In this document: one piece after another, positions 36,187-46,096 of the stretch
How the letters are laid out: each line of letters starts with the position of its first letter
Position numbering within the stretch: the stretch's first letter is position 1
Source: Marsupella aquatica
Taxonomy: Eukaryota > Marchantiophyta
Direction: 5' to 3'
Assembly: GCA_973895155.1 (NCBI GenBank)
Contig: OZ316896.1
Coordinates: 1,984,001 to 2,048,000 of the forward strand
DNA: 64,000 bases
Made by a program: the position numbers and the translations under genes
Notes under the pieces: generated by a model
Database searches by the model: none
Told to the model about the DNA's origin: nothing
The model's input: the letters and a program-made list of their open reading frames with translations, nothing else

Positions 36187-39100
36187 TCACTGCTTAGGCC
36201 TGCCCTTTCTTGCAGATCCCTCTGCATCTCTGCCTCGTTTGGGACCAGTACTTGGTCCTGGATTTGCTCTGGACCTACAGGCCTTAGCCAATTCGATGTG
36301 TAATTTGGCATTGTTTTCCATTGTAGCATGGAAATCAACGTCTGTGTAATCACCTAACACCCTTGTGGACCTGGATTCTTTGTGGAGGATTGTTCTCCAT
36401 GCTATCCCCTTCTCATTGGGGTGGAAGAAAACCTGCTCCACTTGCTTTGGGAAAACGTAATCCATTTTCTTGGACACACCCAGTTCTCTATGGAAATTTA
36501 CCTGCCAAAGACCAGACTTGGTATACCTCATACTGGCAGAGGATTTAGGAGTCCATGATGGATCTGCCCATTTCCCTTTGAAAAGAATCACCTCTTTCCT
36601 CAAGCTGCCATAATTCAGTACCAAGATATCTGTCAAGGCCCCTACATACTGTACAGATTCTTCTATGGTTGCACCAGGCCTGTCCACTCGCTTCTCAGTG
36701 AATGTAGAAGCCATCCCAGAATCAAAAGTGCTGAAAGCACCAGAATCACAATCACTCAAACACCCCAAGGATGGAATAGTCCTCCAATGGTGCCCATAGG
36801 CTCTACATGCCCTATACAGTCGTGCCTTCAAACTAGGTGGTGTGGAGTATGCAGATAGTAATGATCGCTCAGACTCTTTCTCAAAATTATGGGTATTGAC
36901 TAATGTTTGAAACCATTCCCTGAAAGGTGGCAATTCTTGGCAGTCAACGGGAAATTCCACTGGTTTTCTTCGATTGGTAGGCTTCCTCATCCACTCCTTC
37001 CGGAAATCCACTCTTCGTTTGGTAAAAGTCTCATTGGTAGCATCATATATCCTGCATGGCAACAACAACACTGAAGACATTAGTGCACGATCCACCATGA
37101 ATATACAAACACAATGGGGCAACATAATTATGATCCATATGCCTAAGGATAGGAGAGTTTCTAGGGTTTATGTACCTGTACCATGGAGCCACTGTCTCTT
37201 CATTCTCTAATATATAATGATGCATGGCCATCATTTCAGACCAATCCAAAGTTATCGCCTTTGCAGCCCCTTCCAAAACAATGCCTGCAACGCCAGCATC
37301 CTCCTCCAACTCCCAGGTTTGTTTTCCCTCTCCCTTTGCATCAATCATGTATTCAGAAAGAAATCCCAAAGACTCATCTAATACATAGCCTTCAGCCATA
37401 GAAGCCTCTGGACGTGCCTTGTTTCGTACATAACCCTTCAATACCTTCAGGTTCCTCTCTATTGGGTACATCCATCTGCCTGTAACTGGGCCACACAAGT
37501 CTAATTCCTCCACTAGGTGAATCATTAAATGGGTCATGACATCAAAGAAGCTTGGTGGAAAATGGATTTCCAAAATGCAGAGAGTGAATGCAACATCCAT
37601 CATCAAATTCTCATACATTGAAGGGTCCCACACCTTCGTACAGATCTGGCGATAGATATTGCTCACCCCAGCTATGGCCAAGCGAACCCCTTCATCAAGT
37701 AATCCCATTGTTGCCAGAGGGAGAATCTGTTGCATGAGTTGGTGGAAATCATGTGATTTCAACCTAGAGAGTTTCTTGGATTTTGTAACACACTTTGCCA
37801 AAGAACTTGAAAAACCAGTGGGCCCTTTCAAGGTCAATAAAACCTCCAAGAACCTTGTTCTTTCCTTCTTGCTCAGGCAATATGGGGCTGGGGGCATCAA
37901 CAATTTGTCATCCTTACGCTTGGGAGCTGGATTGGGTACAAGCCATAGGTGTTGGTGCACCTGTAAGAGCTTCATGTCTTCTCTCACAGAAGGAGTGTCC
38001 TTGGTCCCAATGATAGTGTGCACAATGTTGTGTGCAAGATTCTTCTCACAGTGCATGGGATCTAGACAATGGTTAATGAGTAGTTTCTGCAGTGGACACA
38101 CAATTCAGAAATTAGGGCATTGAATACAACTTTTGGCATCACTGGGCAGTAGTTTGTGCAGTGGACACAATTCAGAAATTAGTGCATTGAATACAACAAT
38201 TACAAAATCTGGGCTACAGGAAGTATATGAAGAGAATATATTTCAAAGTCATATGAAGAGATTGCAGAAATTCATTGTAGTAGTATGGAGTCTTACATTC
38301 CAATAGGGCAACTTGTACAGACCAGCAGCCCTCTTCACTCCATGCACCTTTATGGGGCATTTCTCATCCTCAACCTTGGTTCCTTCCTTCTTCAAATATT
38401 CTGTTGTCTCGTCTCCCCACTTCTTTCTATCAGAGCTTGTCATTCTACACGGTGCAGGTCGACTCTCAATTGCACCATCAAAGTATTGTGCACTATCTGG
38501 TCTACGAAAAAGATGCCTTGCTGCTAACCATCGACGGTGGCCACTGTACTCTAATTTCTGCAAGTGCTTAGAACCACGTGCCACACATTCTGGCCCACAG
38601 ATGACACATCCTTTGTATCCAGAGTGTTGTTGTCCAGATATTAAACCATATGCAGGGTAATCATTGATTGTCCACAATAGCACAGCCCTAAGGTTGAAGT
38701 GTTGAGACAATCCTGGGCGTGGCAATTTGTCAAAGCAGGGCACTCCTTTCTTCCACAACAGCTCCAGCTCCTCATAGAATGGGCCCAATATTATGTCTAG
38801 CTGTTCCTCTGTTACTGAATCAGGTCCTGGAATCAGCATAGCTAGCATGACAAAGAACTTCTTGGTGGTAAGCCAAGGAGGTAAATTGTAATTCAACAAC
38901 AGTATTGGCCAGGTAGACCAAGCTGTGGAATTATTCCCAAAGGGATTCACCCCATCAAGTGCCAACCCAAATTGCACATTCCTTGGTTCAGCTGCAAATT
39001 CCCGATCAATATTTGTATCCACATGCTTCCAAGCCTTTGAATCTACTGCGTGCCGAACCATGTTGTCTGTGATTCTATTCTCATGATGCCAAGTCATGAG

Positions 39101-40180
39101 TTTAGATGTACTAGCAGTGGCATACAATCTCTTCAACCTGGGAATTATAGGGAAATACCGCACTACCTTCCTTGCCTGTAATGAATTCCCCACTCTCTTC
39201 ATCTTGGGCTGCTGACACACTGAATAGTTTTCTAACTTGGCATTCTCACCCCTAAAGAGCATGCAACCTTTCTCACAGACAGGGATTCTCTCATAATCCA
39301 AGCCAAGCTTTCTCAATAGCTGCTTTGCAGCATATAAGTTCTTGGGCAGATTATGCTCTACAGGCATACCATGCTCCCCCATCAAAGACAACAATGCATT
39401 CACTCCTTTGTTTGAGAATCCATGGCCATGACAGATGTTTAGCAGAAGCAACATGAATGACACAACATCTATTTTGCTGCCTGGGAACAAAGGTTGCATT
39501 GCTGCATCTAAAGATAACTGTGCAGGATCAGTCTCCACAAGAGTTTCGGAGAATTCAAGAGGGTTTACAGGATGGGCACCTCCTTCACTCTCATCATCCC
39601 CAAGTACAAAATCCAAGTCAAAACGGTCCTGATCATCTAGTTCACGCTCAGGGGATTCTTTAGTGGTTCTCAGCAACGTTTCTTCCAGTAGAGCTCTGAT
39701 ATGTTCTTCAACATCTATAGTTGGATGTTCTTGAACATCCACAGTTGGATACTCTGGAACATCCACAGTTGGATACTCTGGAACATCTACAAATAAATGT
39801 TCTTCAACATCTACAGTTGGCTGTTGTGCACAGGTTCCCTGCTGAAGGTTTGCTACCCTCAATGCCTCAGGGCCATGTTGTGACATGTAGTCAGCACCCC
39901 ACTCTTCATCAAAAGAGTCCTGTCCCTCTCCCACCCACACTCGACATGCAGGGTACCGACCATGTTTAATAAGGTGCAGTCTAGCAGTATTCCGATTAGT
40001 CCTATAATTCCCTTTGCAGTTCACACAAGGGCAGTACATCTTATGGTCCCCACTCTTGTGGCAGGTCTTCTGTTCTCGAACCCACAAAGCATCATCACGA
40101 TGTTGTACTCTAGCTGGATGGAAGAGCGGCAACTTTGAAGTTCTACCCACACCTAACATATTCTGTGGCAATTGTGCCAT
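36187..40180 (-). CDS. tnp2-type CACTA transposase of element C, open across three exons
   Basis: Exons 40180-38297, 38086-37176 and 37051-36187 join in phases 0 and 2 with GT-AG borders and give 1219 residues. An ATG also exists at 40231; 40180 (MAQLPQNMLG) matches element B better. Residues 40-75 form the zinc motif CPCVNCKG followed by HLIKHGR. Residues 123-160 are an acidic 8-residue repeat. Transposase_21 covers roughly 225-640, with CEKGCMLF, YFPIIPRLKRLY, LALDGVNPFG, LNYNLPPWL, WTINDYPAYG and CLDPMHCEKN. A DUF4218-like part (about 740-870) includes FPPSFFDVMTHLMIHLVEEL and RWMYPIERNLKVLKGYVRNK. A DUF4216-like part lies near 1010-1150. The expected product cuts and joins the element ends in the nucleus. 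No stop or frameshift was found. Confidence 0.88.
38086..38205. repeat. ~70-bp duplication in tnp2 intron 1
   Basis: The phrase gcagtggacacaattcagaaattag, with small changes, occurs twice at the 3' end of intron 1 and includes a second acceptor-like site. Confidence 0.6.
39714..39826. repeat. 24-bp in-frame minisatellite inside tnp2
   Basis: Four to five copies encode the 8-residue unit PTVDVPEY and variants (VDVQEH, IDVEEH). Element B has only one corresponding unit (SIDVEEQ), so the array expanded in C. Confidence 0.8.
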
Positions 40181-40769
40181 GCTAGCTTGATTGAAACTAT
40201 GATTTTCAAACTGTATCAGTGTGACATGCATACAAAATTGGGCCTACCATCACAGTTGTACAACTGATGCCAACCACAGTCCAATTGCTCAAACCCATAG
40301 AGCCCAGTTTCTCAAATCCACTATAGTGGGGCACCTTCTCCTTCTTGCATACAAATAGAGCATCACATACAGTGTCATCAAAATGCTACTATGAACGTAA
40401 ATCTCTGTGCCTTCATCATTTCCAGTATTTGTTTGCCTATTAGGAATGTGAGCAGACAGGTCTGGAATAAGTAACGTTTGTGACACCAGTGACAAATTTA
40501 CAAGTGAAGTTTAGACATCAATATGGAGGAAAGTCACACTCAAAGCACATGCTTGAAAATCGGAATCCTACCCTGGAAAAGATAATAAAGTTGATTTCTC
40601 AAAATTAATTGCCTCAATCCGCAATGCACTGTTGTAGAGTGTGTATACATGAGGAGTTCATCAAACTGCATATAAATAGTCCACATGTTTTAGCACTCTG
40701 AAAATTGTTTAAGTCCACGTGAAACCATCACAAAGCTCTATCTCAAGTTTGTGTTCCATCCAACCTCAA
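40181..40769. other. Leader/intergenic DNA between PHD gene and tnp2 in element C
   Basis: No coding content was seen. The region probably holds the tnp2 promoter. Confidence 0.4.
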
Positions 40770-41150
40770 TCAAATCCAAGATATGTGGCTCCTAGCAGGA
40801 GTGCCTAGTGTAGGGTCAATGTCATGGTCAGGACAGTAAAACATCCCCTTCTTGGGCTGCCCATGCGCTGAGTGATCCCAAATTGTTCGATCATGGGCAA
40901 ATCCCCTATGCTGGACAAACAGCAGGCAGTCCTTGTGCCATGCCTTAGGACACCTCATGCACTGAACCAAAAAGCCATTAGCCCCATCATTGGGCCCCTG
41001 TCCACAAGTAAGACAAATATGGAGTCCACATGATGTGTGATGCCTAGACAGGAATCACTCGGCCAATTAAGTGGGTAAAGCAAGAAGGCACCCTAGGAAC
41101 ACCTTAGTATAGGGACAAAACAAGGAAAATATAAACCATTAGGGGCAACC

Positions 41151-44100
41151 ATGGAACCCGGGCCGAGGCCGGAGGTAAGGACGCTGAGGGTGAAAACTCG
41201 ATTAGGGTTAGGGCGCGTTAAGCGTCGGCGGCTAGGAAGGATCAACGGGAAGAAGGACCGGCAGAGGAGAGGGGTAAGGAGCGCTTGCAGGAGATGGTGG
41301 CTCATTTGCAAGCACGAACTAGGCAGACGACTACGGGAAGCCAACTACTGTCAGCTGCTTAGGCAAGCACTCGGGGAGAGAGTAGATACCGACGATCGAC
41401 CTAAGGAGGGTATGAGCAACGTCAATCAAGCGGCACATTTCTGGGGATGCCTGTTCGAACGGGCAACTGAGTACATCAAGACTTACGAGGACGAGGAATC
41501 AGAAAGGGCAGCTCGAGAATGGCAGGAGCTTGCTTGATTGTGGGAGCTGTAGAAGACGGCTTTCTTAGGAGGCGAACTCATCAAGGACGAGTTCCTGTGG
41601 ACGCCTACCTCCAATCAACTCGACGATCTTCTGTTTTGCAAAGACAGCGTCGTCGGCATCCGAGAGGCCATCAAGAACTGCAACGACATACACTGGGAAT
41701 TAAAGGGTAGCACGGAAAGGTGGACCCAAGCAACGGTGCTAGGAGAAACCTCCACGGCAGCAGAGATGAAGAGGAAGGGAGCCGTCAACGATGAAGCCAC
41801 CCCGGCAAAAAGAACGAGGTCGGCGGCACCAAAGAAGCCAGCCAAGCAGCAGAGCAGGAGGCAGGGAGAAGCCGAAGAGGAGGAGGTCGATCCCATCAAG
41901 GCCATTCCAACCAAGGATGACACCTGGAAGGGCTGGGCGGCAACCCTACCGGTGGAAGTGCAACTACATTTTGCACGGGAGGAGGATGCATGCTTTACGG
42001 CAATGCAGACCAAGAAGTATCAAGGCTTCATGGCCAGATCCGGCTTAGAGGCCTTTGTAAGATTACCATGGCTGAAGCCGGAGGTACCGGAGTCAGACCT
42101 ATTAGAATTCGTGGGGTCATGGGAACCCGAGACCAATTGCACGAGGATATATGGGAAGGATTTCTATCTTACTCCCAAGGTAATTGCCGAAGTGTTTGGC
42201 TTGCCGATAGGCAATAAGACCAAATATGATACCAGGAAGACCTTGCCTGACAAGGAGTTCCGGTCGTTCCCCGGGCCATCAACGAAGAATGGCTTCTTCC
42301 GGAACACCTGCACCAACCCGCACATAGGAGAGATGATCGACTTCTTGCGGGTGACCATGCATTGTAACTTGCCGAGGGCAGAGATCGGCAAGGCACAGGT
42401 CTATTTGGCAGAAAGGCCAGACCCAAGCCGGGACTACAACGGGTACCTCCTCAACCAATTGAAGAAGATCTTAAAGGAGGAGTAGCAGGTAATCGGCATG
42501 GGGAGCGTGTCGCGGCTTGGCTATCACATGACGCTGTTGTGCCGGTATGCCAGAGGTCAGACTTTTGCCCCAGTACTTCCCCTACAGGTAAGGGCACCCG
42601 AGGAAGCTCCAACGCCAAGGCCGTTGGCTGAGAAGCCTCAACCACCTGTTAGCCCTACGATCGAGCAGGTGTTTAGGCCCAGGAAGGAGGACTTGCCGAT
42701 GCAGCAACCAGGCATGCAGAGTCTGCTGAAACTACTGGAGAAAGAAAAGAAATCGGCATCGGCAACAACAACGGCACCGGCAACAATGCAGGACACTACT
42801 ACAGAGGTAGGCCTACACCGGCTCACAAGAGAAAACCCCTTTGCTGGAGACAAGGAGAGAAGCAGGCCGGAATCCAAGCCAGGTGTTCGAATGTATGTGG
42901 GAATCTCAAGCTCCGAATCTGAGGCAGAATTGCCTGAAGCTTCTACCGACGAAGAGGAGAGGGAGAAGCCGGACGTCCAAGAAGTAGAGGAGGCAGTGGA
43001 GGACTGCAGCCATGATAATTCCGGCTATGGGTCGGACCATCACGTTCCAGGAGTAAGGACCTGTGGCCGGTTTGTCCCCACACTTCCAAGGGTAGTGCGA
43101 GGGGACCCCAACCAGCAGAGTAGCCCTGAGTCTCCCCCACCAGATGTTGCTCCCCCGAGCTTTGACGGCATAAAACAGACGGTGCAGGAATTTCAGGAGC
43201 GAATCAGGCAGGAAGAGGAGGCAGCCTTGGCTAGGGAAAAGGATTTACCAGGAGGAGATTGGCCGGAGGACATCAGGCGGCTAGCCAAAAAAGGAAGCAA
43301 ACCTCTAGCCATGATTGAAGAGATCCGCAAGACGGCTTGGGAGCAGAGGCCGCGATGGGCGATGCCGATCACTTCTACTTACTCCACCTACGCTAAGAAT
43401 AGAGCCATGGAGTATGGTGAGATGTGTGGGGAACTTGCGCTCGGCATCTTTGGAGAGGAGTTGGAGGTAGGACCCTTTTTCCATAGAGAGCAGTTGGAGA
43501 AGCACCAATTAGAAGAAGTGGTGGCTTTAGAGAGAAGCAAGAAGGACGAGGTCATTCGGCGGCTTAGGAGGATGGAAGCCGAGATTGAAGATCTAAGGGC
43601 GGCCAAGAAAGCCCAAGATGAACTGCGGATTAAACGGCATGAGCTGAACATCATGCAGGGGCAGTTGGACACCGCGCAGGCTGATAATCAGAATATCAAG
43701 GATAAACTGACTCAGACGCAGGGAGAGTTGGCTGACACGATCAAAGAGAGGGAGAAGTGGAAGCAAGAGCTGAAGAATACAGAGGAGGCCCACATAACAG
43801 CCAACAGCCGGGCCATGGCGGAGACCCAAAGAAAGGAATGGGCGTTGAAGGGGGAGCTCGAGAAAATCCGCGGAGCCCTTGAGCAGAAGGAGGCCGAGTT
43901 AGGGAAATCCTATCAAGGGATTATGGCGCTGCAGCAGGAGCTTGCGTCCCTGACGGCCAGCTTCAAGGCCGACCTAAGGGAGAAGGATGAGATGCTCGAT
44001 CAGACTTACGCCAAGATGAACCAGATGGAGTCTGTCATCATTGCAAAGCTCGACAAGGAGCTAAGAGCAACCCGGGAGGAGAGGACTACCTTGAAACAAG

Positions 44101-44489
44101 AACGGGAGGAAGCCCAGAAGGAACTAGAGGAGGCACGCAAGGACCTGGATGAGACCCAGGAGGAGTTGGAGGAAATCACGAGGAAGATGGAGAACCTCCA
44201 GCGGCGGGCCGACAACCAAACAGAGCGGCTGAAGAAACAAGCCGCAGTATTTAAGTGCTTGTCTTCATCAGGCCCAACTCCAATTGGGGCAACCAAGTTA
44301 CCAAGAGTGGTACTGGCCGAAGAAAAAGCCGCGCCACCTGCACCAGTGCCGGAAGTAAGTGGGAAGGGGAAGGGACCAGCTGCCGAACCAGAAAAGAAGA
44401 AAAAGCGGAAACCTTCAGGGTCAAGGAGTAATCCGACTCCACAAGCCGTGGTGACCAAGGAGGTAGACCAGCACCATCCTCTGGCATGA
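41151..44489 (+). pseudogene. Plant-mobile-type protein with long coiled coil (inside the insertion)
   Basis: An N-terminal open frame (41151-41537, basic, with RRWWLICKHELGRRLREANY) is followed in the next frame by 41559-42485, ending LLNQLKKILKEE. That frame continues past a single TAG (42483-42485) to 44489. The middle part (YGKDFYLTPKVIAEVFGLPI) resembles globular N-terminal domains of plant mobile-element proteins of uncertain function. From about 43450 to 44230 the product is a long Glu/Lys/Arg-rich coiled coil, then a Lys/Pro tail. The frame change near 41537 may be a lesion or an intron. No transposase or polymerase motif was seen. Confidence 0.55.
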
Positions 44490-44785
44490 ATACGGCAATA
44501 GATCCCGCTATCATCACAGGTGGGGGTGGTGCGGCCCAAGCCGAACTACTCAGTAATGAGGCCGGTATTCCAGATCCGCCTCTTGAGTAGGCCGGGGAGA
44601 CCGTAGCCGAGGCTGAGGCCGTAACCGATTCCCGAGCCGATGCCGACGCTGATGGTGGACCTAGTCAGGCCGATGGAGAGTTGACTCAGTCAAGGGCAGG
44701 TAATCTGTCAGAGAATGAACCTACGGCAGTGGCTGAGGAGGAAGCGTTGGGGGCGTCCATTAAGGATCCTCCACCGGTGTCGTGA
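44486..44785 (+). pseudogene. Ala/Glu-rich downstream frame overlapping the coiled-coil stop
   Basis: The ATG at 44486-44488 overlaps the preceding TGA (ATGA). The frame encodes 99 codons of Gly/Ala/Glu/Asp-rich sequence (AEAEAVTDSRADADADGGPS) with one TAG at 44588-44590. It may be the original C-terminus displaced by a +1 shift, or an independent short frame. Confidence 0.4.
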
Positions 44786-45587
44786 CGGTGCAAGGGCGCC
44801 GTTCCTTTTAGGGAGGGCGGACGTGGAGGGAGGAGGCGTGAGTGGGCAGGGCGGGCGCTGATCTCCAAGTTTAGGATTAGGATCAGGACCAGGAGCGGCC
44901 CTGACACTTAGCTTAGTGGGATTGCGATTCCACTGGTAGGAGCAACACTTGTGCTCCTACCTTGCTGTACATAGGTAGATTCGGGCAAGTAGATTACTGT
45001 TAGGTAGATTAGGCTTACGATGCAAAGAACGGCGGATCCACTACCAGGATAAGTACCTGGGCAGCGGGGAGCTCAGGGCCTCTTCTTTAGCAAGTTTTTA
45101 GTTTGCACCAGCCGGGCTGGGATCAAGTAGTACGAGAAGCTCTCGGTTAGTCATACAGTGACCCTTGTGTATATTCATGTTTCCTCATGCCTAAGAGCTG
45201 AATAGAGTTGGCCTCACGGCTTAGTTCGCAGAGCTTGTGTATGAGATGTACTGTTTGTATGGCAAGTGCATGGTATGACTCAGTCAGAATGAGTCATTTT
45301 GCTATTTGTGTGTCGCATTAACTTGTGTGAAGAGTGCCCACATCAACCAAAAGGAAGGAAAGTAAGCAGGGGAGTGAGAGTTGGATGTGTCGAGCTGAGA
45401 GAGGTCTTAGCGGCTTAACCAAGCCTATTGGGGATCATTCCAGCAGCGGAATCCAAACATACCTAACAAGACGGAGGGGAAGACAGGGGAAGGCCTAGAT
45501 TAGGCCGGCTACGTATCTCATGACCCGATGAAGGATCTGTCCAGTATATGTGTGTAAAATGTTAACAGTAGTAGTAGAAGGTTAGTA
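44786..45587. other. 3' non-coding part of the insertion
   Basis: No gene was recognised. Confidence 0.4.
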
Positions 45588-45691
45588 GCGTCCCATGCCG
45601 CTAAGCCGCGGAAACGGCCTCGCCAAGCGCGAAACCTGCGGGAATCGGCTTGAGCTGGGGGGTTTCTTGGGTTTAGGGAGCCATGGGACGC
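45588..45691. repeat. Inverted repeat at the right end of the insertion
   Basis: GCGTCCCATG at 45588-45597 is the exact reverse complement of CATGGGACGC at 45682-45691. The arms enclose 84 bp with further GC-rich folding potential, right at the insertion end. Confidence 0.7.
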
Positions 45692-46096
45692 ACCACATGA
45701 TGCTGTGCCAGGAACCAAACACTGCTGACAGTAAAACCGGGCATAGAGAGGGTCTGGACATTTTCTTACCTCTTCACCAATTTTTCCAGACACATGGCAC
45801 TTAAAGCAAGAATGTTCCTCATTCTTGCAATCAACACAAAGCCATTCTCCAACATGGCCATCAGCCAGGGATATAGTTGGGCATAGCCATTGCTGACCCA
45901 AAGGACAGGAAACATTCTTATGGAAATGTCGGTGGCAAGGCCCATCACAAACAATGAGATCCCCTCCCTCATCACAAATCGCACATACATGTGGACTATT
46001 CTGCTTAATCTCAATGTCTAAATATAAGGACAATTGAGGTGCTTGAGAGGATTCACCTCTGCAACGATTCATGGCCTTCTGCTTATTGCGAGCCAT

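Larger units (their letters stand above)
41036..45692 (+). mobile_element. 4.66-kb insertion with 10-bp target duplication in the PHD exon
   Basis: CCACATGATG occurs at 41026-41035 and 45693-45702. Removing one copy and the DNA between restores an uninterrupted PHD frame. The insert begins TGTGATGCC and ends GGGACGCA; no long terminal or inverted repeats join its ends. It is GC-richer than its surroundings and carries one rightward gene. A 10-bp duplication fits a Mutator-type element (usually 9 bp, range about 8-11), or a LINE-like event, better than an LTR element (about 5 bp). The class is undecided. Confidence 0.85.
40770..46096 (-). pseudogene. Multi-PHD (EDM2-like) protein of element C, split by an insertion
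   Basis: The N-terminal part (46096-45703) and the C-terminal part (41035-40770) form one frame of about 220 codons once the 41036-45692 insertion and one target-duplication copy are discounted. The junction reads VPGTASCGLHICLTCG. Finger 1 has HVCAICDEGGDLIVCDGPCH, HRHFH and WLCVDCK. Finger 2 has CFKCHVSGKIG, RKCP and FYCQQC. Finger 3 has CGLHICLTCGQGPNDGANG, QCMRCPKAWHKDC and FYCPDHD. These tandem fingers resemble plant EDM2-type histone-reading proteins. No SET domain was found with it. The gene lies upstream of tnp2 on the same strand, as in element B. As it stands, translation would run into the insertion and stop at 45518. Confidence 0.72.

Noticed and set aside
41036-45692. Full-length LTR retrotransposon
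   Set aside because: The ends are TG...CA, but there are no paired LTRs, no polymerase domains, and the target duplication is 10 bp rather than about 5.
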